From Segetibacter sp. (GTDB lineage: Bacteria > Bacteroidota > Bacteroidia > Chitinophagales > Chitinophagaceae), in NCBI GenBank assembly GCA_028288505.1, contig JAQBNN010000114.1, positions 1 through 51,894 of the forward strand: a DNA stretch of 51,894 nucleotides, given 5' to 3'. Position numbers and translations under genes: made by a program. Positions 7,879 to 15,499 of this stretch are shown here, one piece after another (the first letter of the stretch is position 1; the number at the start of each line of letters is the position of its first letter). The notes under the pieces are model-generated. The model saw only the letters and a list, made by a program, of their open reading frames with translations, had not been told where the DNA came from and did not search any database.

Positions 7879-8745
7879 ATGGATATACAAGGTTTAAAAG
7901 ACATTGGTGCACAGGTTCGTAGAGATATTGTACGGCAGGTGCATGGCTCTCAAAGCGGCCACCCCGGCGGATCTTTGGGTTGTACAGACCTTATTGTGGC
8001 GCTGTACTTTAGCGAAATGAAAATTAATGACAGCAAGAACAGCGAAGGCTTTCTTGATTTTAAAAGAGAGGGAATTGGTGAAGATCTTTTCTTTCTTTCT
8101 AATGGTCATATTTCTCCGGTGTTTTATTCGGTGCTTGCACGTCGCGGTTATTTTCCGGTAAGTGAATTGGCAACTTTTCGCAAGATAAATTCTCGTTTGC
8201 AAGGTCACCCTGCTACGCACGAACATCTTCCGGGTATTCGTATAGCATCTGGTTCTTTGGGACAAGGTCTTTCGGTTGCAGCTGGTGCAGCTTATGCAAA
8301 AAAGCTACGCAAAGAAGATCGACTTGTATATGTATTAATGGGTGATGGCGAGCAGCAGGAAGGACAAGTGTGGGAAGGCGTTCAGTTTTGTGCGCATAAA
8401 AAATTGGATAACGTAATTGCTGTTATAGATTGGAACGGCCAGCAAATAGACGGATCGACAGACGAGGTAATGAGTAACCTTGACCTTAAAGCTAAGTACA
8501 CTGCTTTTGGTTGGGATACTGTTGACCTTGATAATGGAAACGACATGCAACATGTGGTGGAAGCCATTCAGGCTGCCAAAGCAAAAACAGGCAAGGGAAA
8601 ACCAGTTGTAATCTTAATGCGCACAGGCATGGGTTACGGTGTTGACTATATGATGGGTACACATAAATGGCATGGCGCTGCTCCTAATGATGATCAGCTG
8701 AAAGTTGCATTAGATCAATTACCTGTTACGCTTGGCGACTATTAA
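7879..8745 (+). CDS. Transketolase, N-terminal (TPP-binding) subunit
   Basis: Half of a split transketolase: it binds thiamine diphosphate and works with the next gene to move two-carbon ketol units in the pentose phosphate pathway. I placed the start at 7879 (MDIQGLKD); the in-frame codons before it do not resemble the family. The 288 residues include SGHPGGSLG near the N-terminus and the TPP motif GDGEQQEGQ...DWNGQQ. The C-terminal subunit begins 29 bp downstream. A 1-deoxyxylulose-5-phosphate synthase is excluded by the split architecture and by motif spacing. Confidence 0.93.
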   Translation: MDIQGLKDIGAQVRRDIVRQVHGSQSGHPGGSLGCTDLIVALYFSEMKINDSKNSEGFLDFKREGIGEDLFFLSNGHISPVFYSVLARRGYFPVSELATFRKINSRLQGHPATHEHLPGIRIASGSLGQGLSVAAGAAYAKKLRKEDRLVYVLMGDGEQQEGQVWEGVQFCAHKKLDNVIAVIDWNGQQIDGSTDEVMSNLDLKAKYTAFGWDTVDLDNGNDMQHVVEAIQAAKAKTGKGKPVVILMRTGMGYGVDYMMGTHKWHGAAPNDDQLKVALDQLPVTLGDY

Positions 8746-8774
8746 TTACATTCTTCAACTTCTACAACGACAAA

Positions 8775-9731
8775 ATGAAAAAATACACTTTCACAGATAA
8801 AAAAGATACAAGGTCAGGCTTTGGGGCAGGCATTGCAGAATTAGGACGTACAAACCCAAAAGTTCTTGCTTTATGCGCTGATCTTGTTGCCTCTCTTAAG
8901 TTGGATACTTTTATAAAAGAAAATCCTGACCGCTTTATACAGGTTGGTATTGCTGAAGCCAACATGATAGGTATTTCTGCCGGTCTTGCCCTAAGCGGGT
9001 ACATTCCATTCTGTAGTACGTTTGCAAACTTCGGTAGCGGTCGTGTGTACGATCAAATTCGCCAGAGTGTTGCTTACTCAAATACCAATGTAAAAATTTG
9101 TGTATCGCATGCTGGTCTTACCCTTGGTGAAGATGGAGCCACCCACCAAATTCTTGAAGACTTGGCTATGATGCGTGCAATGCCTGAAATGACTGTTATT
9201 AATCCTTGTGATTATAACCAAACGAAGGCTGCAACTATTGCCATTGCTAATTATAACGGTCCTGTTTACCTGCGCTTCGGTCGCCCGGTAATGCCAATTT
9301 TTACTGAGGCAGATCAGAAGTTTGAGATAGGCAAAGCTTGGATGGTAAACGAAGGAAAAGATGTAAGCATCTTCGCAACTGGTCACCTTGTTTGGGAAGC
9401 AATACTGGCAGGTGAAATGTTGGAAGCCGAAGGTATTGATGCAGAGATTATAAACATTCATACGATCAAGCCTTTAGATACCGACGCGATTTTAAGATCA
9501 GTGTCTAAAACAAAATGTGCGGTAACCGCAGAAGAGCACCAGTTGAATGGCGGATTAGGTGATGCGGTTTGTCAAACACTAAGTCGCAATATGCCTTCGC
9601 CTGTTGAAATGGTTGGTGTTAATAATTCCTTTGGCGAAAGCGGTACACCTGCCCAGTTGATGGAGAAATATGGTTTGAATGCTAAAGCAATTGTTGCGGC
9701 AGCAAAAAAAGCCATTCAAAGAAGAGGATAG
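8775..9731 (+). CDS. Transketolase, C-terminal (pyrimidine-binding) subunit
   Basis: Partner of the preceding gene. The 318 residues hold the pyrimidine-binding domain (GIAEANMIGISAGLA supplies the TPP-activating Glu; FCSTFANFGSGRVYDQIRQS follows) and the C-terminal transketolase domain (AEEHQLNGGLGD). It is the last gene before an intrinsic terminator at about 9900. Confidence 0.93.
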   Translation: MKKYTFTDKKDTRSGFGAGIAELGRTNPKVLALCADLVASLKLDTFIKENPDRFIQVGIAEANMIGISAGLALSGYIPFCSTFANFGSGRVYDQIRQSVAYSNTNVKICVSHAGLTLGEDGATHQILEDLAMMRAMPEMTVINPCDYNQTKAATIAIANYNGPVYLRFGRPVMPIFTEADQKFEIGKAWMVNEGKDVSIFATGHLVWEAILAGEMLEAEGIDAEIINIHTIKPLDTDAILRSVSKTKCAVTAEEHQLNGGLGDAVCQTLSRNMPSPVEMVGVNNSFGESGTPAQLMEKYGLNAKAIVAAAKKAIQRRG

Positions 9732-9844
9732 AAAGTTATTTCTGATTATAGGATGTAGGATTGGAAGATTTAGGTTTACTTATAACCTCCACTTACAACC
9801 TATAACTTTCTTTGTTGACCAGCAGATGTTTTTCATAGCATCAT

Positions 9845-9865
9845 CGTTGTGTCACTCACTTGTAC
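9845..9865 (+). repeat. Intergenic dyad repeat, variant B, + orientation
   Basis: Core CGTTGTGTCAC then TCACTTGTAC. It is preceded by TTTTTCATAGCATCAT, the type-2 flank. It lies downstream of the transketolase pair. Confidence 0.85.
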
Positions 9866-9894
9866 GCCAAATCTTTTTGGAACAATAGTTTTTG

Positions 9895-9922
9895 AATGCA
9901 GGATTTACTCCTGCATTTTTTT
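9895..9922 (+). terminator. Intrinsic terminator downstream of the transketolase genes
   Basis: Arms AATGCAGGA and TCCTGCATT with a five-base loop, followed by seven T. It stops transcripts arriving from the left about 17 bp before the next start codon. Confidence 0.8.
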
Positions 9923-9938
9923 ATTAGATTTAATTGCT

Positions 9939-10127
9939 ATGCTCAAAATTAATTCTTCTGTTAAAGTATACCTGGTCCTGAAAGTCCTCGTTTTAGCGTT
10001 AGTCATTGTCTACATATTCTGGAGCGATGAGAAGAACACCTCCGCAATTTTAAAAGGAATTGCAATAGCACTTGTAGGTATCGTAGGTGTATTTGTAGCA
10101 TTCCGATCAAACAAAAGAAAGCAATAA
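9939..10127 (+). CDS. Small two-helix membrane protein of unknown function (62 aa)
   Basis: The ATG at 9939 gives MLKINSS... with two hydrophobic helices (about residues 9-27 and 38-55) and a basic C-terminal tail (RSNKRKQ). The open frame extends upstream through the terminator and repeat, so the longer form is unlikely. I recognise no family. Confidence 0.6.
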   Translation: MLKINSSVKVYLVLKVLVLALVIVYIFWSDEKNTSAILKGIAIALVGIVGVFVAFRSNKRKQ

Positions 10128-10227
10128 CTCAATGCTGTTTTTGTAGGCGCCAATTTTAGTTCCTTCTACTAATGGCTACAAATTTGATGTAATAGCCTAC
10201 AGAAACGACATAGAAAAGTGATAGAAG

Positions 10228-10578
10228 ATGAAGACTCACAGTTTTGTAAAAGAAGGATCTGGCTGGTACATTGATTTACCTGAATACATAGCACAAGGCG
10301 GTAGCAAAGGAGACCTTGCAATGGTAGCTGGTGCGGATACGATGCTTGATTTTATAAGTCAAGGCGAAAAAAAAGTAACCATAACAATGGATACAAAGCC
10401 ATTCGAAAAAGGCGATGAAATAACGCTGGTTGAAGAGCTAGGACCGGGAGGTGGCGGTAACTACCTTATGCGATCTTTCGAAGGCAAAGAGGTAAACCAC
10501 AAGATGTGGTTATGCGACGTCACAACTTTTGTGTTCGGAAGTATTCCACCGAAAATTTTTGTAAAAAAGGAGAAGTAA
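10228..10578 (+). CDS. Conserved hypothetical protein, possibly DUF6717
   Basis: A 116-residue soluble protein. The blocks GSGWYIDLPEYIAQGGSKGDL and AMVAGADTMLDFIS look like a family I associate with DUF6717, but the assignment is from memory. A Gly-rich loop (GPGGGGNY) lies in the middle. No signal or membrane segment is present, and no function is known to me. Confidence 0.6.
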   Translation: MKTHSFVKEGSGWYIDLPEYIAQGGSKGDLAMVAGADTMLDFISQGEKKVTITMDTKPFEKGDEITLVEELGPGGGGNYLMRSFEGKEVNHKMWLCDVTTFVFGSIPPKIFVKKEK

Positions 10579-10657
10579 TCTCACGCTGCAAATTCCATTT
10601 TATAGATTTATTTTACCAATCACTGACAGCACTTCTTAAACTTATAAAAATCTTTTC

Positions 10658-10683
10658 TATTGTGCCTACTGTGCCTATCCGGT
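10658..10683. repeat. Half-site of a GTGCCTA-type palindromic repeat
   Basis: TATTGTGCCTACTGTGCCTA followed by TCCGGT resembles the right arm of the complete palindrome at 11128-11193; no left arm is visible. Just after it, CCAATAA-CC-TTATTGG (10714-10729) is a perfect short inverted repeat of unknown role. Confidence 0.45.
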
Positions 10684-10808
10684 AAAATACCATAAAAACC
10701 GGCTTTTGTCCTGCCAATAACCTTATTGGTGTAACCTTTTTCCTCTCACAGTTTTTCATTTATACGTTTGGTGAACTATTAAGAAATCAACCAAAAAAGT
10801 ATAAAAAA

Positions 10809-11120
10809 ATGAAAGCCTTATTACTCATCCTCCTAACCCAACTAACTGCTTTAGATTACATTGAAGGGATGAAGAACTATGTGGCAATTCATAGGGGCGG
10901 GCAGAAGACTTTAGTGTATACCAACATGAAAGACATTGAAGCAAAGCTGCCGCATAAGCAATTTATTCGGGTACATAAATCATTCATTATTCCAATAACA
11001 AAGATCACAGGTATTGAAGGCAACCAGCTTTTGATAAAGGGTGTGACTGCAGAGATTCTGATAGGTGGTAGTTACAAGGCGGATTTAATGGAGATCATTA
11101 AGAATAAGATGATAAATTAG
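10809..11120 (+). CDS. Orphan LytTR DNA-binding domain, probably truncated
   Basis: From about residue 15 the product is a clear LytTR domain: YIEGMKNYVAIH, the central KLPHKQFIRVHKSFII block and a C-terminal GGSYKADL. LytTR domains normally end response regulators and bind direct repeats in promoters. Here no receiver or sensor domain precedes it; the first 14 residues (MKALLLILLTQLTA) are hydrophobic and do not match the usual domain start. The frame stays open upstream to about 10686 without a recognisable domain. It may be a remnant of a longer regulator or a stand-alone regulator. The gene is flanked by pieces of the GTGCCTA-type repeat. Confidence 0.6.
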   Translation: MKALLLILLTQLTALDYIEGMKNYVAIHRGGQKTLVYTNMKDIEAKLPHKQFIRVHKSFIIPITKITGIEGNQLLIKGVTAEILIGGSYKADLMEIIKNKMIN

Positions 11121-11127
11121 CAATTTT

Positions 11128-11193
11128 ACCACATAGGAGCATAGGTAAGTTTAATAATAAAAGTTACTATGTGCCTACGGTGCCTGGGTGGTT
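11128..11193. repeat. ACCACATAGG...GTGGTT-type palindromic intergenic repeat
   Basis: The left arm ACCACATAGGAGCATAGG (11128-11145) faces an imperfect right arm from 11167 to 11193 that ends GGGTGGTT. It belongs to the same style as the 7620-7702 element. It ends 12 bp before the glycosylase start, so it may lie in that gene's leader. Confidence 0.65.
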
Positions 11194-11204
11194 CAACTTA
11201 TCTT

Positions 11205-11879
11205 ATGGCGTTAAACAAACAAATACTATCCTTTCTTTTCAACCTCGATTTTAATGTAGAGTTACCGGAAGGTTTCGAAGTAATGCATCCTTTTAAAGAT
11301 GCTGAAACGCAAAGGGTATCAAAAGTGTTTTACGATAAGTTTTATAACGATGATAATAAAAGATTTTGCGTCATAGGAATAAACCCTGGCAGGTTTGGCG
11401 CAGGTGTTACAGGTGTTCCGTTTACAGATCCGATAAGGCTTGAGAAGGAATGTGGTATAGCAAATGACTGGCCGAAGAAGCAAGAGTTGTCATCTTTATT
11501 TGTCTACGACCTTGTACACGCTTATGGAGGCGTCGAAAAGTTTTACAGGAAGTTTTATATAACAGCAGTTAGTCCACTCGGACTAGTTAAAGGTGGGAAG
11601 AACATTAATTATTACGATGATAAAAAACTGCAGCAGAGTGTCAAGCCCTTTGCTGTTGATTGTTTGCGAAAACAATTAGCATGGGGATTGGAAACTAAAG
11701 CTGCCTTTTGTTTAGGAGAAGGTAAGAATGCAGCTTACGTACAAAAACTAAACGACGAATACGGCTTTTTTGAGAAGATCGTTCCTTTGCCACATCCTCG
11801 ATTTATAATGCAGTACAAGCTGAAGCAGAAACAGGATTATATTGATAAATACCTGAACGCTTTTAAGAAGAACTTGTAG
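11205..11879 (+). CDS. SMUG2-type uracil-DNA glycosylase (DUF4918-like)
   Basis: Removes uracil or related damaged bases from DNA. The start at 11205 (MALNKQ) is preferred to 11169, which lies inside the palindromic repeat. The 224-residue protein has UDG motif 1 as GINPGRFGAG and motif 2 as LPHPRFIMQYK, as in the SMUG2 subfamily first described from Pedobacter. It stands alone; its stop codon abuts that of the convergent transhydrogenase gene. Confidence 0.8.
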   Translation: MALNKQILSFLFNLDFNVELPEGFEVMHPFKDAETQRVSKVFYDKFYNDDNKRFCVIGINPGRFGAGVTGVPFTDPIRLEKECGIANDWPKKQELSSLFVYDLVHAYGGVEKFYRKFYITAVSPLGLVKGGKNINYYDDKKLQQSVKPFAVDCLRKQLAWGLETKAAFCLGEGKNAAYVQKLNDEYGFFEKIVPLPHPRFIMQYKLKQKQDYIDKYLNAFKKNL

Positions 11880-13022
11880 TTAAGATTGCACTTTATTCTT
11901 ATTTAGGATTCCTTTGGTGAATTCATGAACAAGTTCTCCTTTATGCGTTATTAAAGAACCTTTTGTAATGTCTTCATCCATTTCCCATTTTAGACCATCT
12001 TTAGTTGCAAGATGAAATAGGAGGGTGCTTATGTTTTTAGCATAAAGCTCACTAGCATTTACCGCCACTGTTGACGGAATGTTTGCTTCACCAATAATGG
12101 TAACACCGTGCTTTACCACTGTTTTATTAAATTCACTTGCTTCACAATTGCCTCCTGATTCAACAGCCATATCAACTATTACTGAGCCGGGCTTCATTGT
12201 TTTTACCATTTCTTCGGTTACAAGCACTGGTGCTTTTTTGCCAATTACTAATGCGGTCGTAATAACTATATCCGCATCAGCAATATGTTTGGCAATCATT
12301 TCTTTTTGCTTTTGCAGGTATTCCGCAGATACTTCTGTTGCGTAACCGCCTTCAGTTTTTACACCTTCGCCTTGCACTACTAAAAACTTGCCTCCTAAAG
12401 ATTCTACCTGTTCTTTTGTTTCAGGACGGACATCAGTAACCTCTACTACAGCACCTAAGCGTTTCGCGGTAGCTATTGCCTGGAGACCTGCCACACCTGC
12501 TCCAAAAATCAACACTTTTGCCGGGGGTATTGTGCCTGCTGCAGTCATTAATAATGGAAAGATTTTGCCTAACGCATTAGCACCAAGTATTACCGATTTG
12601 TAGCCGGCGAGATTTGCCTGGGAACTAAGGGCATCCATCTTTTGTGCCCTACTTATACGCGGTACAGCATCCATGGCAAACGACGATATATTTTTTGCGA
12701 GGCATACTTCAATAAGCGCGGGAACAGTGTAAGCGTAAAAAAAAGATATGAAAGCGCTGCCAGTGGGTAACATTTGAAGTTCTTCAACTGTTGGAGAGTT
12801 TACCTTTAAAAGCACTTCGGTATTGGCTAATAGAGCAGGTTTATCTTCTACAATTTGTGCCCCCGCATTTGTATAAGCGCTATCGTAAAAACCTGCTGAA
12901 AGACCGGCTCCACTCTCGATGCTGCATACAAAACCTGCCTTTACTAATAGTTTTACAACATCAGGTGTAATAGCAACTCTTCTTTCTGGTACTTTAGTTT
13001 CTCTCAATACGGTTACTCTCAA
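11880..13022 (-). CDS. pntAA: NAD(P) transhydrogenase alpha subunit, soluble domain I
   Basis: Domain I binds NAD(H) in the proton-translocating transhydrogenase. The 380-residue protein has the PntA-specific block RISRAQKMDALSSQANLAGY and the nucleotide-binding loop IFGAGVAGLQAIATA; these separate it from alanine dehydrogenase, the nearest relative. The membrane subunits (PntAB, PntB) normally follow in the same operon, but here the downstream neighbour is an unrelated convergent gene and the upstream side is divergent. The partners are therefore elsewhere or absent. Confidence 0.85.
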   Translation of the reverse strand: MRVTVLRETKVPERRVAITPDVVKLLVKAGFVCSIESGAGLSAGFYDSAYTNAGAQIVEDKPALLANTEVLLKVNSPTVEELQMLPTGSAFISFFYAYTVPALIEVCLAKNISSFAMDAVPRISRAQKMDALSSQANLAGYKSVILGANALGKIFPLLMTAAGTIPPAKVLIFGAGVAGLQAIATAKRLGAVVEVTDVRPETKEQVESLGGKFLVVQGEGVKTEGGYATEVSAEYLQKQKEMIAKHIADADIVITTALVIGKKAPVLVTEEMVKTMKPGSVIVDMAVESGGNCEASEFNKTVVKHGVTIIGEANIPSTVAVNASELYAKNISTLLFHLATKDGLKWEMDEDITKGSLITHKGELVHEFTKGILNKNKVQS

Positions 13023-13140
13023 GGATGGAATTTTTAATGGTTAAACCTGTGGGAAAATAAGATTTTATTCGATACTAAAGCTCTGCCGCAATTGAAGTGG
13101 TTTGCCCGAGAAGCGGGGGAAGTTGATTTACGTAGTAAAA

Positions 13141-13161
13141 GTACAAGAGAGTGACACAACG
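13141..13161 (-). repeat. Intergenic dyad repeat, variant B, - orientation
   Basis: Reads GTACAAGAGAG-TGACACAACG, then ATGACGCCATGAAAAAC (type-2 flank). It mirrors the 9845 copy including its flank, giving an inverted repeat of about 40 bp around the 9.85-13.18 kb block. Confidence 0.82.
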
Positions 13162-13261
13162 ATGACGCCATGAAAAACAGGTGTCGGTCAACGAAAATCT
13201 CTTTATAAATTTTAAATCTAAAAGCTTTTTCAGGCTTTACATTTTCAGCGACCTTTGCGCG

Positions 13262-13915
13262 ATGAAACCGATTTTGATTTATTGTTACGATGCATATTGC
13301 GGTTGGTGCTATGGGTTTAGTCCCGTAATAAAACGAATAGCTGAGGAGTATAAAGATGTAATGGAAATGGATGTGCTTTCGGGTGGAATGATACTTCCGG
13401 AAAAGCCAACCCATATTGGTGGGATTGCTCCTTTTATACAAAAGGCATATAAAACGGTAGAGGAACTGAGTGGCATTAAATTCGGCCAGGACTTTTTATG
13501 GCATATTTTCAACTATGAAGATAGCGACTGGTTTCCTAACTCCGAGAAGCCTGCGATTGCAATGTGTATCTTCAAAGAATATTACCCGGACCGGGCAGTT
13601 GAATTTGCTGCCGACCTTCAATACAGTTTAAATTACGAAGGGAGAGACCTTACAGATAATGAAGCATACAGACATTTGCTGGAGAAATACAGTATTCAGC
13701 CTGAGCGATTTTATGACAAGCTGGACAGCGAGGAGTATAAAGAGAAAGCTTATTACGAGTTTTCGTTAATGAAGCAATTGCAGGTTAACGGGTATCCAAC
13801 AGTGTTGATACAAACCGGCGAACTGAAGTTTCAGATGGTGGCAAGGGGATTTACTGACTATGAAACGCTTAAGGGAAGAATTGATAAGGTGATGAGTGGA
13901 CAAAGTGCAGCCTAG
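13262..13915 (+). CDS. DsbA-family thiol-disulfide oxidoreductase (cytoplasmic)
   Basis: The ATG at 13262 (MKPILIYCYDAYC) is the natural start; the longer frame reads through the repeat region. The 217 residues contain a CGWC active site (Cys13, Cys16) and the cis-Pro loop GYPTV near residue 180, so this is a thioredoxin-fold DsbA/FrnE-type protein. No signal peptide is present, which suggests a cytoplasmic role rather than periplasmic disulfide formation. The ZIP transporter follows 28 bp later. Confidence 0.82.
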   Translation: MKPILIYCYDAYCGWCYGFSPVIKRIAEEYKDVMEMDVLSGGMILPEKPTHIGGIAPFIQKAYKTVEELSGIKFGQDFLWHIFNYEDSDWFPNSEKPAIAMCIFKEYYPDRAVEFAADLQYSLNYEGRDLTDNEAYRHLLEKYSIQPERFYDKLDSEEYKEKAYYEFSLMKQLQVNGYPTVLIQTGELKFQMVARGFTDYETLKGRIDKVMSGQSAA

Positions 13916-13943
13916 GTGGCAATGTTTTTGAAAAAGAAAGCCT

Positions 13944-14690
13944 ATGTTGTTTGCTTCCCTTTTTTGGGGTTTTATTGCGGGCTTTGCCCTTGTAATTGGT
14001 GCTTTAGTTGGTTACTTTACCAATATACCCCAAAGAGTTATTGCCGGTATTATGGCTTTTGGTAGCGGTATTCTTATTTCTACGCTTGCTCTTGAATTAA
14101 TGGAAGACGCTTATACAAAAGGCGGCTTTGCTTCAACATCTCTTGGGTTTGTGGGCGGCGCGCTTGTATACACTTTTGCAAATATTATTATCTCTAAGAA
14201 AGGTGCTAAACATCGAAAACGTTCAGATCACCACCAGTCTAGCGAAGTGAAAACGGAGGGCAGCGGAATGGCGTTAGCGGTTGGGGCTTTATTGGATGGT
14301 ATACCTGAATCGATAGTGATAGGGCTTAGTTTGCTCGAAGGTGGAAAAGTAAGTACGGTTGCTGTTGTGGCTATTTTCTTATCTAACATTCCTGAGAGTT
14401 TATCGAGCGCCACCGGCATGAAGAAGGCGGGACGAAGTAAGAAATATATTTTCAGTTTATGGATAGGCATATGCCTTATTCTTTCACTCGCATCGTTAGC
14501 AGGGTTCGCTATTTTTAGTCATTTTCCGCCTAATGTTATTTCGGCTACCATTGCCGTAGCAGCTGGAGCTATTCTTGCCATGATTGCAGACACCATGATT
14601 CCCGAGGCCTTTGAGCTTACCCATAATTACACGGGATTAATAACGGTACTAGGCTTTTTAGCTGCGTTTGTTTTATCAAAGTTGCAGTAA
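13944..14690 (+). CDS. ZIP-family divalent metal transporter
   Basis: A 248-residue membrane protein with about eight helices. The metal-site signatures are present: DGIPESIVIGLSLLEG (helix 4) and SNIPESLSSATGMKKAG (helix 5). A His/Lys-rich loop (KHRKRSDHHQ) lies between helices 3 and 4, the usual variable metal-binding loop. It probably imports zinc or another divalent ion. It is likely co-transcribed with the DsbA-like gene. Confidence 0.87.
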   Translation: MLFASLFWGFIAGFALVIGALVGYFTNIPQRVIAGIMAFGSGILISTLALELMEDAYTKGGFASTSLGFVGGALVYTFANIIISKKGAKHRKRSDHHQSSEVKTEGSGMALAVGALLDGIPESIVIGLSLLEGGKVSTVAVVAIFLSNIPESLSSATGMKKAGRSKKYIFSLWIGICLILSLASLAGFAIFSHFPPNVISATIAVAAGAILAMIADTMIPEAFELTHNYTGLITVLGFLAAFVLSKLQ

Positions 14691-14864
14691 CTCGCCGGGT
14701 CCATGTTGTTGAATCAATTTCACATTCTTCGCGGCGACCACTTAATCAAACGCTACTCCTTCACTATAAGTCCTTTCATTCAGCTGGTATACAACGTTTA
14801 AAAAGCAATGGAACGATTTTTTGTAATATGTGTTCAAACAATTTGGTCATTAAAAACTGGTATT

Positions 14865-15347
14865 ATGTTCAGCAAAAAACTCCTAGCCATTTACTTTCCA
14901 TATGCGTTGGCTTCAGCTATTTTATTCGCTATTCCTGCCCTGTTCTTCGTACGCGATTCAACCTATGCACAAAGCTGGCTTTTATACCTCGGTAACATGC
15001 TCTTTATGCTACCAATGATAGTTTTTATGCTTGCATTCAACAAGAAAAGGCGCGACCTTGGGGTAATGACCTCGCTAATGGAAGGTGGGCATATCGCCAC
15101 AGTTATGGGGGTTATTTTAGCTTGCTTATTGTCCTTGTTATTACTCTTCATATATGCCGGTGGAATCTTTCAAAGCGATGGCACCACTGAAGCCGTATTA
15201 GAAGATGCCCCTGCCCAAACTACCCAGGGAGCCGTATCGGGCATGACACTCTTCTTATTTATGGACGCAGTAATTGGTAATTTTAGTGCCGGCTCGTTTG
15301 CTACAATAATTTTAGCCTACTACCACAGAAGCAACAAAAGAGGTTAG
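14865..15347 (+). CDS. Four-helix membrane protein, DUF4199-like
   Basis: I prefer the ATG at 14865 (MFSKKLL...), although the frame begins at 14808. The 160-residue product has four hydrophobic segments (about 8-29, 38-57, 83-104, 127-152). Size and topology are like the Bacteroidota DUF4199 group, but I could not confirm the family. No function is known. Confidence 0.55.
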   Translation: MFSKKLLAIYFPYALASAILFAIPALFFVRDSTYAQSWLLYLGNMLFMLPMIVFMLAFNKKRRDLGVMTSLMEGGHIATVMGVILACLLSLLLLFIYAGGIFQSDGTTEAVLEDAPAQTTQGAVSGMTLFLFMDAVIGNFSAGSFATIILAYYHRSNKRG

Positions 15348-15368
15348 TTTTTTGGTACCGGCAGAGGT

Positions 15369-15473
15369 ATTTCATGGCGTCATCGTTGCGTCGCAATCCG
15401 TTCATCTTTTAGTGCTGTGTGCAACTTTTATAAGCATTTGCCCGGTGCAGTTGCAGAGGTTACGCCATGAAAT
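15369..15473. repeat. Putative miniature element with 12-bp terminal inverted repeats
   Basis: ATTTCATGGCGT (15369-15380) is repeated exactly in inverse at 15462-15473. The 8-mer GCAGAGGT precedes both ends (15361-15368, 15453-15460). Inside is a variant-C dyad repeat. The 105-bp unit has no coding potential. It fills the gap between two convergent genes. Confidence 0.55.
15384..15406 (+). repeat. Intergenic dyad repeat, variant C, + orientation
   Basis: It shares CGTTGCGTCGCA with variant A, but the other end is ATCCGTTCATC instead of CTCTTGTAC. It lies within the miniature element at 15369-15473. Confidence 0.7.
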
Positions 15474-15499
15474 GCCGCCGCCTATTTTTTAGATCCTCA

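Noticed and set aside
11169-11204. Earlier start codon of the uracil-DNA glycosylase gene
   Set aside because: These 12 codons lie inside the right arm of the palindromic repeat and encode a Cys/Gly-rich stretch unlike the family.
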